From Chloroflexota bacterium (GTDB lineage Bacteria > Chloroflexota > Dehalococcoidia > Tepidiformales > Tepidiformaceae), in assembly GCA_016234445.1 (NCBI GenBank), contig JACRBT010000016.1, forward strand, positions 62,001 through 126,000: a DNA stretch of 64,000 bases, in the 5' to 3' direction. The translations under genes and the position numbers were made by a program. Of this stretch, positions 40,025 to 49,404 are shown piece after piece. Below the pieces are notes generated by a model that searched no databases, was not told the DNA's origin, and worked only from the letters and a program-made list of their open reading frames with translations. The first letter of the stretch is position 1; every line of letters begins with the position of its first letter.

Positions 40025-40870
40025 ATGACGGACTGGACAGTGGTCCCCGAAGACGGGCTCTCGAATGCCCTCAGGCTGAAAGAACTGCTCGGAGGTGACA
40101 GTGCTATTGCCAACCTTCCGTCTGGCCATCCCTTTCTTGGCGGTTTTCGCGCACTCAGAAGTCACGTCTCCGGCGCAAGGCTCAGCGATGTGGATCGAGC
40201 AGAGCTAGCGGAGCTGGAACTGATTGCAACTGGCGTGTTCCGATACCAGGTAGCATGGTCAGGCCATCGTGATGAAATAATTGCGCTGCTTAAGTCACCA
40301 AGACAGTGCCCGTCATTGACTTTTGAATTACAGGTTGGCATGCGAACACTGGAGAAAGTCTCGAACGGTGTCAAGTGGCAAAGCTTCGAGCATTCTAGTC
40401 CAGACTGGAGTATCGACGACCCGACATGCTTCGTCGAATGCAAGCTGGCCCGAAGTAGCGACAAGGCTGAGAACTACTCCGACTATCTTAGTCAGGCTGC
40501 AAAACAGCATCGCCACATTCAAGCGCCGCTGGTCATAGCAGTCGGGTTCGATGAGACCCTCACCGATGAGGTGTTGAAACGTATGGACGTTCAGGCCATG
40601 AGGCACCTCGCGTGGATGACCAGGCACCGAGAGGTGTCTCGCGTTCTCGTCTACGGACGATCAGGCTACCGCAGTCACGGCAGCGGTCCGCTTGGCCTAA
40701 ACGGTTTCATCTTCGGGCAAGAGCACGTGATCGAAATCAGCAACCACTCCGCGGAGCACCCGCTACCCGAGAACTTTCGCTTCGGGAGTGGCCCAGAAAC
40801 CTTCCGGGAGACCTTCCCGGGACCCATGGAGTCCCTGACCCGGCCGATGGCACAAGGAGGCCCGCGATGA
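40025..40870 (+). CDS. PD-(D/E)XK nuclease-like protein inserted in the chaperone operon
   Basis: 281 aa, no family recognised. A motif of the PD-(D/E)XK nuclease superfamily is visible: P126-D127, ten residues, then E138-C-K140 ([15 protein letters not shown]), with a Glu in [13 protein letters not shown] upstream, matching the alpha-beta-beta core. The DNA is visibly poorer in GC and has many A/T third positions, unlike flanking hspR and clpC, so it was probably acquired. It nevertheless starts at the base after hspR's TGA and its own stop overlaps the clpC ATG (ATGA), so it is translated as part of the stress operon. The C-terminal tail may derive from the native intergenic spacer. Possible defence or repair nuclease. 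Confidence 0.68.
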   Translation: MTDWTVVPEDGLSNALRLKELLGGDSAIANLPSGHPFLGGFRALRSHVSGARLSDVDRAELAELELIATGVFRYQVAWSGHRDEIIALLKSPRQCPSLTFELQVGMRTLEKVSNGVKWQSFEHSSPDWSIDDPTCFVECKLARSSDKAENYSDYLSQAAKQHRHIQAPLVIAVGFDETLTDEVLKRMDVQAMRHLAWMTRHREVSRVLVYGRSGYRSHGSGPLGLNGFIFGQEHVIEISNHSAEHPLPENFRFGSGPETFRETFPGPMESLTRPMAQGGPR

Positions 40871-43317
40871 TGCGGCAAGACAGGTTCACCGAACAGGCAC
40901 AGCAGGTGCTTTCACACTCACAGGAGATCGTCCGGCAGCAGCGACACAGCCAGTGGGGCGTGCCGCACGTGCTCGCCGCGCTCGTCGGGCTCCAGGGCGG
41001 GCTCGCCCAGCAGGTGCTCAAGAAGCTCAACGTCGACCCGGGGAAGCTGCGCGCGAGCGTCGGCGCTGTCCTCGGGGCGATGCCGAAGCTCGAGTACGAC
41101 GTCGTCCAGATCTACACGACGCCTGAGGTCGTGCGGATGCTCGAAGTCGCGAACGCCGAGGCTGACCGCCTGAAGGACGAGTACGTGGGGGTCGAGCACC
41201 TCCTCATCGCCATCGCCGACAACGAAGAGAGCGGCGCAACGAAGCTCCTCGCCGAGTTCGGGGTCACGAAGGAGGGTATCTACCGCGCCCTCCAGGATGT
41301 CCGCGGGAAGTCGCGGGTGACGAGCCCGACCGCCGAGAGCCGCTACCAGTCGCTCGAAAAGTACACGACCGACCTGACCGAGATGGCGAGGGCCGGCAAG
41401 CTGGACCCCGTCATCGGCCGCGACCTCGAAGTGCGCCGGGTGATGCAGATCCTCAACCGGCGGACGAAGAACAACCCGGTGGTCATCGGCGAGGCGGGCG
41501 TCGGCAAGACGGCGATTGTCGAGGGGCTGGCCCAGCGGATCGCGGCCGGCGAGGTGCCCGAAAACCTCCAGAACAAGCGGGTGCTTGCCCTCGACATGGG
41601 CGCGCTCGTCGCCGGCTCCAAGTTCCGGGGTGAGTTCGAGGAACGCCTGAAGTCCGTGATGGAAGAGGTGAAGCAGTCGGCCGGCGAAGTCGTCCTCTTC
41701 ATCGACGAACTGCACACGGTGATGGGCGCCGGTGGGGCCGAGGGCGCCATCGACGCCAGCAACCTGATGAAGCCGGCGCTGGCCCGGGGCGAACTCCACG
41801 CCATCGGCGCAACGACGCTCGACGAGTACCGCACCCGGATCGAGAAGGACCCGGCGCTGGAACGGCGGTTCGCGCCTGTTTACGTCGAAGAGCCTTCGGT
41901 GGAAGACACCATCGCGATCCTCCGGGGGCTGCGGCCGAAGTACGAAGCTCACCACCGGGTGGAGATTACGGACGAAGCGCTGGAGGCGGCGGCGCGGCTT
42001 TCGAGCCGCTATGTGACCGAACGGCACCTGCCGGACAAGGCAATCGACCTGATCGACGAGGCGGCCAGCAAGCACGTCATCGACGCCCAGGAGCTGCCTC
42101 CCGAGGCGCGCGACATCCGCAAGCGGCTGGACGACCTGGGGAACCAGGCGGAAGCCGCCGCCCAGAAGGAGGACTACGAGGCCACCGCGCGGATCAAGCA
42201 GGAAGTGCTGCAGCTCCAGGAGGAGTACGGGCGCATCCGCGAGGCGTGGGCGGCCGAGCACCAGGTGGACCTCCGCGTCACGGAGGAGGACATCGCGAGC
42301 CTCGTCGGGCAGATCACCGGCATTCCCGTGTCGCGGCTGGAAGAGACCGAGAGCGAGAAGCTGCTGAAGATGGAGGACCACCTCCATGGGCGGGTCATCG
42401 GCCAGGACCAGGCGATCGTCGCCCTCAGCGACGCCATCCGCCGCGCCCGGGCGGGGCTCAAGGACCCGCGCCGCCCGATCGGGTCGTTCATCTTCCTCGG
42501 GCCCACCGGCGTCGGGAAGACGGAACTGGCGAAGACGCTCGCCGAGTACCTGTTCGACGACGAGGACGCGATGATCCGGCTGGACATGTCGGAGTTCCAG
42601 GAGCGGCACACGGTGAGCCGCCTGATCGGGGCGCCTCCCGGCTACGTCGGTTACGACGAGGGCGGCGGGCTCACCGAGGCGGTCCGGCGGCGGCCGTACC
42701 GGGTCATCCTCTTCGACGAAATCGAAAAGGCGCACCCCGACGTCTTCAACACGCTCCTCCAGATCCTGGAGGACGGACGGCTGACCGACGGCCACGGCCG
42801 CACGGTCGACTTCCGGAACACGGTGATCGTGATGACCAGCAACCTGGGAACGGGCGTGCAGGAGAAGGCGACGCTTGGCTTCACCCGCCGCAGCGGCGAC
42901 GTGAACGAGCAGGAGAAGCTGAAGCAGTCGGTCGAGAAGGCGCTCCGGGAGCACTTCCGGCCGGAGTTCCTGAACCGGATCGACGAGATCATCATCTTCG
43001 AACCGCTGACGCGGGCCGAACTGACGACGATCGTCGACCTCCTTGCCGAGGAGGTGCGGAAGCGGATGTCGGACCGCCAGATCGACTTCGAGCTGACGGC
43101 CGCGGCCAAGGAAGAGATCGTCCGCGAGGGGTATGACCCCGCCTACGGGGCGCGGCCGCTGCGGCGGACGGTCCAGCGGCGGGTGGAGAACGAGCTGGCG
43201 AAGCGCATCCTCGCCGGTGAATTCCACGACGGCCAGGTGGTGGCCGTGGACTTCGCCGACGGAGCCTACCGCTTCACGGCGCGTGACGGGGCGGCGCACA
43301 CCACGCACGCGGCGTAG
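40867..43317 (+). CDS. clpC: ATP-dependent Clp ATPase ClpC
   Basis: 816 aa. N-terminal Clp repeat domain ([35 protein letters not shown]), two AAA+ modules with Walker A at about 208 (GEAGVGKT) and 545 (GPTGVGKT), and a UVR segment between them near 425 ([20 protein letters not shown]). UVR plus the overall size point to ClpC rather than ClpB, which has a long coiled-coil middle domain. An LGF tripeptide near 669 (ATLGFTRR) is at the ClpP-docking loop position, so proteolysis with ClpP is expected. ATG 40867 overlaps the preceding stop. Confidence 0.9.
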   Translation: MMRQDRFTEQAQQVLSHSQEIVRQQRHSQWGVPHVLAALVGLQGGLAQQVLKKLNVDPGKLRASVGAVLGAMPKLEYDVVQIYTTPEVVRMLEVANAEADRLKDEYVGVEHLLIAIADNEESGATKLLAEFGVTKEGIYRALQDVRGKSRVTSPTAESRYQSLEKYTTDLTEMARAGKLDPVIGRDLEVRRVMQILNRRTKNNPVVIGEAGVGKTAIVEGLAQRIAAGEVPENLQNKRVLALDMGALVAGSKFRGEFEERLKSVMEEVKQSAGEVVLFIDELHTVMGAGGAEGAIDASNLMKPALARGELHAIGATTLDEYRTRIEKDPALERRFAPVYVEEPSVEDTIAILRGLRPKYEAHHRVEITDEALEAAARLSSRYVTERHLPDKAIDLIDEAASKHVIDAQELPPEARDIRKRLDDLGNQAEAAAQKEDYEATARIKQEVLQLQEEYGRIREAWAAEHQVDLRVTEEDIASLVGQITGIPVSRLEETESEKLLKMEDHLHGRVIGQDQAIVALSDAIRRARAGLKDPRRPIGSFIFLGPTGVGKTELAKTLAEYLFDDEDAMIRLDMSEFQERHTVSRLIGAPPGYVGYDEGGGLTEAVRRRPYRVILFDEIEKAHPDVFNTLLQILEDGRLTDGHGRTVDFRNTVIVMTSNLGTGVQEKATLGFTRRSGDVNEQEKLKQSVEKALREHFRPEFLNRIDEIIIFEPLTRAELTTIVDLLAEEVRKRMSDRQIDFELTAAAKEEIVREGYDPAYGARPLRRTVQRRVENELAKRILAGEFHDGQVVAVDFADGAYRFTARDGAAHTTHAA

Positions 43318-43342
43318 CGTCCGCACAGCCACGGGCAGCGTG

Positions 43343-43372
43343 TGAGGGGGCTGGCGCAGGCCAGCCCCCTCA
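43343..43372. terminator. Bidirectional terminator between clpC and DinB-like gene
   Basis: TGAGGGGGCTGGC (43343-43355) and GCCAGCCCCCTCA (43360-43372) form a perfect 13-bp stem with a 4-nt loop between converging genes. Confidence 0.75.
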
Positions 43373-43382
43373 CCGTTTGCGG

Positions 43383-43898
43383 TTAGTGGGGGTTTACGAG
43401 CCCGTCGAGGCCCTGGACGCCCTTGAGCGCCGAGATCTCGCCCTGGTGGGTGGCGGCGTGCCAGACGAGGACGTTGGCGATGAACGCCCCGACCGGCATC
43501 GGCGGCATGAACCCGGGGTTCACTTCGCGGGCAAGGTCCGCCTCGCTGGCGCCGGCCAGGAAGGTGTCCACGGAGCGGTAGACCGCGGCCGCGTACTGGC
43601 GGAAGAGGCCGAGGTCCATGCTGGGGTTCCAGTCGGGTTCGAGGCCGCCCTGGGGCATGTCGAGGCCGATCTTCTGGGCCCAGCCTTCGGCGTAGTAGAC
43701 GGGCGTGGCGCCGCGGATGAGCCCGTTGAGGAGCCCGTCTTCGCCGAAGATGGTGTGTGCGTAGATGGCGCCGATCGAATTGATCCTGGCGCCGGGGAGG
43801 CGCTTGGCGACGACGTCGGCGGCGCAGTCGCCGATGGCAACTTCGAGGAACTGGTGCATCCCGGCGATCTGCTGCCGGAGCATCTGGATGGAGTCCAT
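43383..43898 (-). CDS. DinB-like (YfiT family) four-helix protein
   Basis: 171 aa. Four-helix pattern with possible metal-binding His: INSIGAIYAHTIFGEDGLLN near the first third and LVWHAATHQGEISALKGV near the C-terminus (HxxTHQGE is the family signature). DinB/YfiT proteins are metal-dependent thiol transferases or have unknown roles. Start ATG 43898 (MDSIQMLRQQ), not the upstream frame to 43964. Confidence 0.82.
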   Translation of the reverse strand: MDSIQMLRQQIAGMHQFLEVAIGDCAADVVAKRLPGARINSIGAIYAHTIFGEDGLLNGLIRGATPVYYAEGWAQKIGLDMPQGGLEPDWNPSMDLGLFRQYAAAVYRSVDTFLAGASEADLAREVNPGFMPPMPVGAFIANVLVWHAATHQGEISALKGVQGLDGLVNPH

Positions 43899-44078
43899 GG
43901 GTGGGTGGGTGTCCTTCGGTGGGCTGGCATTGTGCCGCCGCCGCATCCTACCCGCCGGTACCATGGGGTGCCAAGCCTGATAGTTGAGCCGTCGCTAACC
44001 GGACCGTAACCGGCCGTGGCCCGAACCGCGGCGTGCGCTACGCTGGATCGCATCCCACCAACACCGGAGCCACCCACC

Positions 44079-44378
44079 ATGGCAGTCGTTTCTTACTTCC
44101 CCATCAGCCTCCCGGAACCGGCCCGCGCCGGGTTCGAACAGACCTGGCAGACGCGCGTCGGGGCGGTCGACACCTTCCCCGGCTTCATCAGCACGGAACT
44201 GCTCGCGCTCCCCGATCGGGGCGAGTACGTGGTCCTGACGCGGTTCGAAGACGAGAAGTCGTTCGAGGCGTGGATCACCTCCGACAACTTCACCGCCGGG
44301 CACCGGGGCGAAAGCTACGCCAGCTACAAGGACAACCCCTTCCTCCAGAACCACAAGCTCTACGACGTCCTGGGCTAA
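44079..44378 (+). CDS. Antibiotic biosynthesis monooxygenase (ABM) domain protein
   Basis: 99 aa dimeric alpha/beta barrel: AGFEQTWQTRVGAVDTFPGF, ISTELLALPDRGEYVVLTRF, SFEAWITSDNFTAGHRG. Related to heme-degrading and quinone monooxygenases. GGAG 10 nt before ATG 44079. Eight nt before tag. Confidence 0.87.
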   Translation: MAVVSYFPISLPEPARAGFEQTWQTRVGAVDTFPGFISTELLALPDRGEYVVLTRFEDEKSFEAWITSDNFTAGHRGESYASYKDNPFLQNHKLYDVLG

Positions 44379-44385
44379 CCGGGCG

Positions 44386-44964
44386 ATGGCCGGCGACGAG
44401 CGGCGCGAAACCTGCTGGGGCATGCTCGACCCCCTCTACGCCGCTTACCACGACGACGAATGGGGCGTGCCCTGCCACGACGACGGGAAGCTCTTCGAAA
44501 TGCTCATCCTTGAAGGCTTCCAGGCGGGTCTTTCGTGGTCGACGATCCTCCGCAAGCGCGAGAACTTCCGGGCTGCCTTCGACAACTGGGAGGCGGCGCG
44601 CGTCGCCGGCTACGGGCCGGACGAGGTCGCCCGCTTGCTCGGCGACCCGGGGATCGTGCGGAACCGGCTGAAGGTGGAGGGCGCGGTCAAGAACGCCCGC
44701 GCCTACCTTGCCGCCCGGGAGGAGTTCGGCAGCTTCGACCGCTACATCTGGGGCTTCGTTGGGGGCGGACCGTTGCGGCAGCCCCCGCGCGCCAGCTTCG
44801 CCGATGTGCCCGCGACAACGCCGGAGTCGGACGCGATGTCGAAGGCGCTGCGGCAGCGGGGGTTCACGTTCGTGGGCTCGACGATCTGTTACGCGTTCAT
44901 GCAGGCGGTGGGCATGGTGAACGACCACGTGGCCGGCTGCCCGAAGGCGGCGCCAGTCCGGTAG
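44386..44964 (+). CDS. tag: DNA-3-methyladenine glycosylase I
   Basis: 192 aa. Tag signature: YAAYHDDEWGVPCHDDGKLF (catalytic Glu in DEWG), LEGFQAGLSWSTILRKRENF, then TPESDAMSKALRQRGFTFVG and the C-terminal zinc ligands in ICYAFMQAVGMVNDHVAGC. One zinc Cys near the N-terminus (TCWGM) and the CxxH residues fit the HHH/zinc Tag fold. Removes 3-methyladenine from DNA. It joins ogt and MUG as a third base-repair gene in the window. Confidence 0.95.
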   Translation: MAGDERRETCWGMLDPLYAAYHDDEWGVPCHDDGKLFEMLILEGFQAGLSWSTILRKRENFRAAFDNWEAARVAGYGPDEVARLLGDPGIVRNRLKVEGAVKNARAYLAAREEFGSFDRYIWGFVGGGPLRQPPRASFADVPATTPESDAMSKALRQRGFTFVGSTICYAFMQAVGMVNDHVAGCPKAAPVR

Positions 44965-44999
44965 ACTTCGGGCACCCACTCGAACCACGGAGAACACTC

Positions 45000-46133
45000 A
45001 TGCCCGCTACCGCAACCAACCGCGCCGTCCAGCAGCTCATCGATCGCCAGGTGGCGGAGGGCCGCCAGATCGGCGTCCAGGTGTGCGCCTACAAGGATGG
45101 CAGGGCCGTCGTCGATGCCTGGGCCGGGACGATGGGCCCGGACGATGCCCGCCCCGTGACCCCGGACGCGCTCTTTCTCAGCTTTTCTACGACGAAGGGC
45201 GTGGCGGCGACGGCGCTCCACATCCTCGCTGACCGCGGACTGATCGACTACGACGCTCCGGTAGCGAAGTACTGGCCCGCGTTCGCCCAGAACGGCAAGG
45301 GCAGCATCACGGTCGCCCAGGCGATGAGCCACCAGTCCGGCCTGCACGCCATGCCCGACCCGGTGAAGCCCGAACACATCACCGACTGGGATGCCGGGAT
45401 TAAGCGGATGGAGGAGGGCGTTCCCGCCTGGGAACCCGGAACCGCCACGGGCTATCACGCGGTCACCTACGGCTGGATCGTCGGGGGCATCGTCCAGGGG
45501 GCGAGCGGCCGCCACATCAAGGACGTCATCCGCGAGGAGATCGCCGGGCCGCTGGGCGTGGCCGACAGCATGTTTGTGGGCATCCCGGCCGGGCTGGACG
45601 CCCGCCTGGCAACGTTGGCAATCATCCCGGCAGGCGAGGGACTTCCGATCCCCGATGACGCCGACTTCTACAAGGCGATGCCGAGGCCGATGTGGCCGCA
45701 CTTCAACGGGATGCCGTTCCGCCAGGCCTGCCTTCCGTCAGCGAACGGGCACTTCACCGCGCGCGCGCTCGCCCGGATGTACGCGGCCCTCGCGGGGGAT
45801 GGCAGCGTCGATGGTGTCCGCCTCGTCTCTCCCGGGCGTATCAAACTGATGCAGCGGGTCATGACGACGGATGTCGACCGCGTGCTCGGAGTGCCAATGG
45901 CGAAGGGCATCGGCTACTTCATGGGTGGCGAAGCGGACGGTATCCATGGACCCACGGGCCCGAGGGTCTCCGCCTTCGGTCACTCCGGGGCGGGCGGCTC
46001 GGTTGCGTTCGCGGACCCCGAAGCGGGGCTTTCGGTGGCTGTGACGCTCAACAAGATGAGCTATCCGTTGCCGGGCGAGGGCGTGACTCTCGAGATCTGT
46101 GACCTCATCCGGAGCGAACTCGGCGTCGCCTGA
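45000..46133 (+). CDS. Serine hydrolase (beta-lactamase/EstB family), paralogue 1
   Basis: 377 aa. Class C beta-lactamase-like fold: SxxK motif in LSFSTTKGVAATALHIL (STTK), a YxN-like site in ATGYHAVTYGWIVGGIVQ and a C-terminal GHSGAGGSVAFADPEAG (HxG-type). No signal peptide, so probably a cytosolic esterase or peptidase-like enzyme. ATG 45000 with GGAG 8 nt upstream. The next gene is a close paralogue (tandem duplication). Confidence 0.9.
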   Translation: MPATATNRAVQQLIDRQVAEGRQIGVQVCAYKDGRAVVDAWAGTMGPDDARPVTPDALFLSFSTTKGVAATALHILADRGLIDYDAPVAKYWPAFAQNGKGSITVAQAMSHQSGLHAMPDPVKPEHITDWDAGIKRMEEGVPAWEPGTATGYHAVTYGWIVGGIVQGASGRHIKDVIREEIAGPLGVADSMFVGIPAGLDARLATLAIIPAGEGLPIPDDADFYKAMPRPMWPHFNGMPFRQACLPSANGHFTARALARMYAALAGDGSVDGVRLVSPGRIKLMQRVMTTDVDRVLGVPMAKGIGYFMGGEADGIHGPTGPRVSAFGHSGAGGSVAFADPEAGLSVAVTLNKMSYPLPGEGVTLEICDLIRSELGVA

Positions 46134-46200
46134 CGGGCGCGACTCCCGTATCGTTGGGGACCATCCCACGCGATACCCACACTGAACGGGAGTCCCACCA

Positions 46201-47349
46201 ATGGTTGATTCGGCCCTCAACGCGAAGGTCCACGCGCTGCTCCTGGACCAGATAGCCCGCGGCACCCAGCTCGGGACGCAGGTCTGCGTCTACCGCAACG
46301 GCTCGGTGCTCGTCGACACCTGTGCCGGGGAGATGGGGCCGGCGGACCCCCGGCCGGTCCAGGCCGACACACTCTTCAGCAGCTTTTCGACGACGAAGGG
46401 CGTGGCCGCGACGGCGCTCCACATCCTCGCCGACCGCGGGGTCATCGACTATGGCGCGCCGGTGGCGAAGTACTGGCCCGCGTTCGCCCAAAACGGCAAG
46501 GGAGCGATCACGGTCGCGCAGGCGATGAGCCACCAGGCCGGGCTCCATGCCGTGCCGCGGCCGCTGACGGTGGACTTCGTCGCCGACTGGGAGGCCGGGC
46601 TTCGCTGGATCGAAGAGGGCGTGCCCGCCTGGGAACCGGGGACGGCGACCGGCTATCACGCCCTCACCTACGCCTGGGTCGTCGGCGGCATCATCCAGCA
46701 CGCCAGCGGCCGGCACATCAAGGAAGTGGTCGAAACGGAGATCGCGCGCCCGCTGAAGGTGAGCGGCGAGATGTACATCGGCATCCCGGACGGCGTGGAG
46801 CCGCGGCTCGCCACGCTCCTGACGCAGACGCCCGGGGGCCGCAGCTCACCGGCGATGCAGATCCCGGCGGACCACGACTTCTTCAAGGCGATGCCGCCGG
46901 ACAGCGAAGTGAACTACAACGACATGCGCGTCCGGAAGGCCTGCCTGCCGTCGGCGAACGGCCACTTCACGGCCCGCGCCCTCGCCCGGATGTACGGCGC
47001 GCTCGCCAACGGCGGCGAGGTCGACGGCACGCGGCTCGTCTCGCCCGGGCGCATCCCCGAGATGTACCGGCTGCAGACGGCCCAGGCGGACCGCGTCATC
47101 ATGATGCCGATCCGGAAGGGCATCGGCTTCTTCCTCGGTGGCAAGATCAACGGCGCACACGGCGCCCAGGGGCCGCGAGAGTCGGCGTTCGGCCACCCCG
47201 GCGCGGGCGGCTCGATCGCCTTCGCCGACCCGGAGGCCGGGCTCGGCGTTGCTGTTACCATCAACAAGATGCAGACGACGCTGCAGGCCGAGGGGCCGAC
47301 CTTCGAAATCTGTGAACTCGTCCGCAACGAACTGGGAGTGAACGCGTGA
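46201..47349 (+). CDS. Serine hydrolase (beta-lactamase/EstB family), paralogue 2
   Basis: 382 aa, strongly similar along its length to the preceding gene: FSSFSTTKGVAATALHIL (SxxK), ATGYHALTYAWVVGGIIQ and GHPGAGGSIAFADPEAG. Longer by a few residues with a variable loop near AIPDGVEPRLATLL. Tandem duplicate. ATG 46201 with GGGAG 8 nt upstream. The stop overlaps the HAD gene by 4 nt. Confidence 0.9.
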   Translation: MVDSALNAKVHALLLDQIARGTQLGTQVCVYRNGSVLVDTCAGEMGPADPRPVQADTLFSSFSTTKGVAATALHILADRGVIDYGAPVAKYWPAFAQNGKGAITVAQAMSHQAGLHAVPRPLTVDFVADWEAGLRWIEEGVPAWEPGTATGYHALTYAWVVGGIIQHASGRHIKEVVETEIARPLKVSGEMYIGIPDGVEPRLATLLTQTPGGRSSPAMQIPADHDFFKAMPPDSEVNYNDMRVRKACLPSANGHFTARALARMYGALANGGEVDGTRLVSPGRIPEMYRLQTAQADRVIMMPIRKGIGFFLGGKINGAHGAQGPRESAFGHPGAGGSIAFADPEAGLGVAVTINKMQTTLQAEGPTFEICELVRNELGVNA

Positions 47350-47984
47350 GCAAACCCTACCGGGCGGCGATCTTCGACATCGGCGGCGTGCTGACGGTGT
47401 CGCCGGTGACGCGGATCAAGAACTTCTGCGTGAGCCACGCGATCGCCGACGAGGTCCGCTACGCGATCTTCGCGCCCGAGGACGGGCCCTGGTCCCGCTT
47501 CGAACGCAGCGAACTGACGCCCGAAGGCTTCGCCGAGGTGTTCGACGAGCACGTGCGCCCGACGGGGAGCCCGGCCCGTGGCGAGGCCTTCCTGAAGTGG
47601 TTCTTCCAGGGCTTCGAACCGCGCCCGGAGATGCTGGCGGTGGTCGAGCACCTGCGCGGCCGGGTGAAACTCGGGAGCATCACGAACAACGTGGCGCGGG
47701 AAGAGTCGCCCCGGCGGCGGACGTCCGGCCTAGACGTCCACAGCCTGTTCGACGTCGTCGTGGAGTCGGCGATCGTTGGGGTGCGGAAGCCGGAGCCGCG
47801 GATCTACGAGATCGCCTGCGAGCAGCTGGAGATCGAACCAACGCAGGCGGTCTTCCTCGACGACCTCGGGGCGAACTTGAAGGGCGCCCGGGCGCTGGGC
47901 ATGCACACGATCAAGGTCGACGAAAGCCACCGTGCCATCGACGAGCTCGAAGAGGCGCTGGGAATCCCGCTGCCGCGGCCTTAG
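47346..47984 (+). CDS. HAD-superfamily hydrolase
   Basis: 212 aa. Motif I in AAIFDIGGVLTVSP (nucleophile Asp), motif II region KLGSITNNVA, motif III Lys in VGVRKPEPRIYEIACEQLEI and motif IV VFLDDLGANLKGARALGMHT. It is a phosphatase or epoxide-hydrolase-N-like HAD. GTG 47346 in a GTGA overlap. Followed immediately by the second REP-like element. Confidence 0.9.
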   Translation: MSKPYRAAIFDIGGVLTVSPVTRIKNFCVSHAIADEVRYAIFAPEDGPWSRFERSELTPEGFAEVFDEHVRPTGSPARGEAFLKWFFQGFEPRPEMLAVVEHLRGRVKLGSITNNVAREESPRRRTSGLDVHSLFDVVVESAIVGVRKPEPRIYEIACEQLEIEPTQAVFLDDLGANLKGARALGMHTIKVDESHRAIDELEEALGIPLPRP

Positions 47985-48030
47985 GCCCTCACCCCCCGGC
48001 CCCCTCTCCTCACGTCGTGAGGAGAGGGGG
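47985..48030. repeat. REP-like intergenic hairpin element, copy 2
   Basis: Begins right after the HAD stop with the same CCCTCACCCC..GGCCCCCT header as 18522-18566, then a 14-bp perfect stem (CCCCCTCTCCTCAC with GTGAGGAGAGGGGG, 3-nt loop). Likely terminator and member of a genome-wide family. Confidence 0.7.
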
Positions 48031-48155
48031 AGCGAGCGCCGCAGCCGGGCAAGCTTCCCGCGCCCGGTGCGCTCGCGAAGTTACTCGCCGCGCTTTGCCC
48101 TGACGGTACGGGTGGTACCCTTCCGGGGCGACGAACCTTCGTCCGTGGAGCTTTC

Positions 48156-49394
48156 GTGGAACAGTGGGAACCCGACCTCATCGCTGCCGTGCGCGACCTT
48201 GCGCGGGAGAAGTTCGCCGCGCGGGCGACGGTGCACGATCGCGAGGGGAGTTTCCCCGGGGAGAACATCAGCGAGCTGAAGGCGCTCGGGGTGCCGGGCA
48301 TGGCACTCGCGAAAAGCCTCGGTGGGCTGGGGATCAGCGCCGAGGGGCAGGTGCGGGTGATGGAGGAGGTGGCCTACGGCGACGGCTCCACGGCGGTGGC
48401 GCTGAACATGCACGTCCTCGTGAGCGACTTCCTCTCGTTCCTGCCGCCGTTTCCCAGGCGCAATGCCGTCCTCGAAGACATCGGCAAGAACGGGGCGTTG
48501 ATCTGCGGGCCCGGGTCCATCCCCACGGGCGAACTGGACAACCGGAAGGCGGGATTCCGCTTCCGCGAGGACGGCGACAACCTGGTCGTGAACGGCCAGG
48601 CGGGCTTCGCCTCGGGTTCAGATGGGGCCAAGTACACGTTCTTCGCGGGCTCGGTCGACCGCGGCGAAGGGGCCGAGCCGGAAATCGCCATCGCCCTGCC
48701 GGACCTTTCGACGCCGGGGATCAAGGTGATGCACAACTGGGACGCGATGGGCATGCGGGGGACGGCGAGCCACGACATCGTCGCCACGGACGTCGTGATC
48801 CCGAAGTCGGAGGCGCTGGTCATCCCCCAGGCGATGTTGCGGATGGTGCTGGAGGCGCAGGCGCAGGTGGTGAACGTGGCGACGCAGCAGCGGGCGCGCG
48901 GGGCGCTGGGGATCCACGCGATCTGGCTCGGGCTGGCGCAGGCGGCCTTCGACTTCACGCTCAACTACGTCCGCGAGCGCCACGGCTACCTTGCGGGGCC
49001 TTCGACGACGCTCGGCGTTGCGCCGGGGTTCCGTTCCGAGCAGGCGTGGGCGCAGTTCGGGATCGGGAACATGGCGCACTGGCTCGAAAGCGGCCGGGTG
49101 ATGCTCTACGACACGGTCCGGCGGCTGGAGACGCCTTTCGAAAGCCAGCAGGCGTACACCCGCCACGTGGTCCTCACCACCTACCACCTCCGGCGGATGG
49201 GCGAGGAGGTGGCGCAGGGGGCGATGAAGGTGTGCGGCGCCCACGCCTACGTCCGCAACCGCCCGCTGGAGCGCATCTTCCGGGACATGGTCGGTGGCAA
49301 CGTGATGGCCTGGAAGACGGACGAGCTCCTGCAGACGCTGGGGCAGGGGGCGCTGGGCATGCCGATCACGTTCGTCGGCCCCGCGGGGACGTAG
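48156..49394 (+). CDS. Acyl-CoA dehydrogenase
   Basis: 412 aa. ACAD fold: SLGGLGISAEGQVRVMEEVA, FREDGDNLVVNGQAGFASG, MHNWDAMGMRGTASHDIVAT and the C-terminal helix with MKVCGAHAYVRNRPLERIFR, DMVGGNVMAWKTDELL. Only distantly similar to the enzyme at 16713. GTG 48156 with GGAG 5 nt upstream. Its last ~40 nt (…ITFVGPAGT stop) are echoed at 53877-53921, beyond the peptide/ABC island, showing where that island was inserted. Confidence 0.87.
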   Translation: MEQWEPDLIAAVRDLAREKFAARATVHDREGSFPGENISELKALGVPGMALAKSLGGLGISAEGQVRVMEEVAYGDGSTAVALNMHVLVSDFLSFLPPFPRRNAVLEDIGKNGALICGPGSIPTGELDNRKAGFRFREDGDNLVVNGQAGFASGSDGAKYTFFAGSVDRGEGAEPEIAIALPDLSTPGIKVMHNWDAMGMRGTASHDIVATDVVIPKSEALVIPQAMLRMVLEAQAQVVNVATQQRARGALGIHAIWLGLAQAAFDFTLNYVRERHGYLAGPSTTLGVAPGFRSEQAWAQFGIGNMAHWLESGRVMLYDTVRRLETPFESQQAYTRHVVLTTYHLRRMGEEVAQGAMKVCGAHAYVRNRPLERIFRDMVGGNVMAWKTDELLQTLGQGALGMPITFVGPAGT

Positions 49395-49399
49395 GGGGG
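49360..49399. repeat. Island-flanking repeat, left copy (3' end of acyl-CoA dehydrogenase)
   Basis: The 3' end of the dehydrogenase from TGCCGATC to GACGTAGGGGG is matched at 53877-53921 with one 6-nt insertion and few substitutions. The two copies bracket the minus-strand island. Confidence 0.75.
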
Positions 49400-49404
49400 A
49401 AGTC

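Noticed and set aside
40918-43332. 804-aa open frame antisense to clpC
   Set aside because: No recognisable domain, Arg/Val/Asp-rich composition typical of antisense frames; clpC is beyond doubt.
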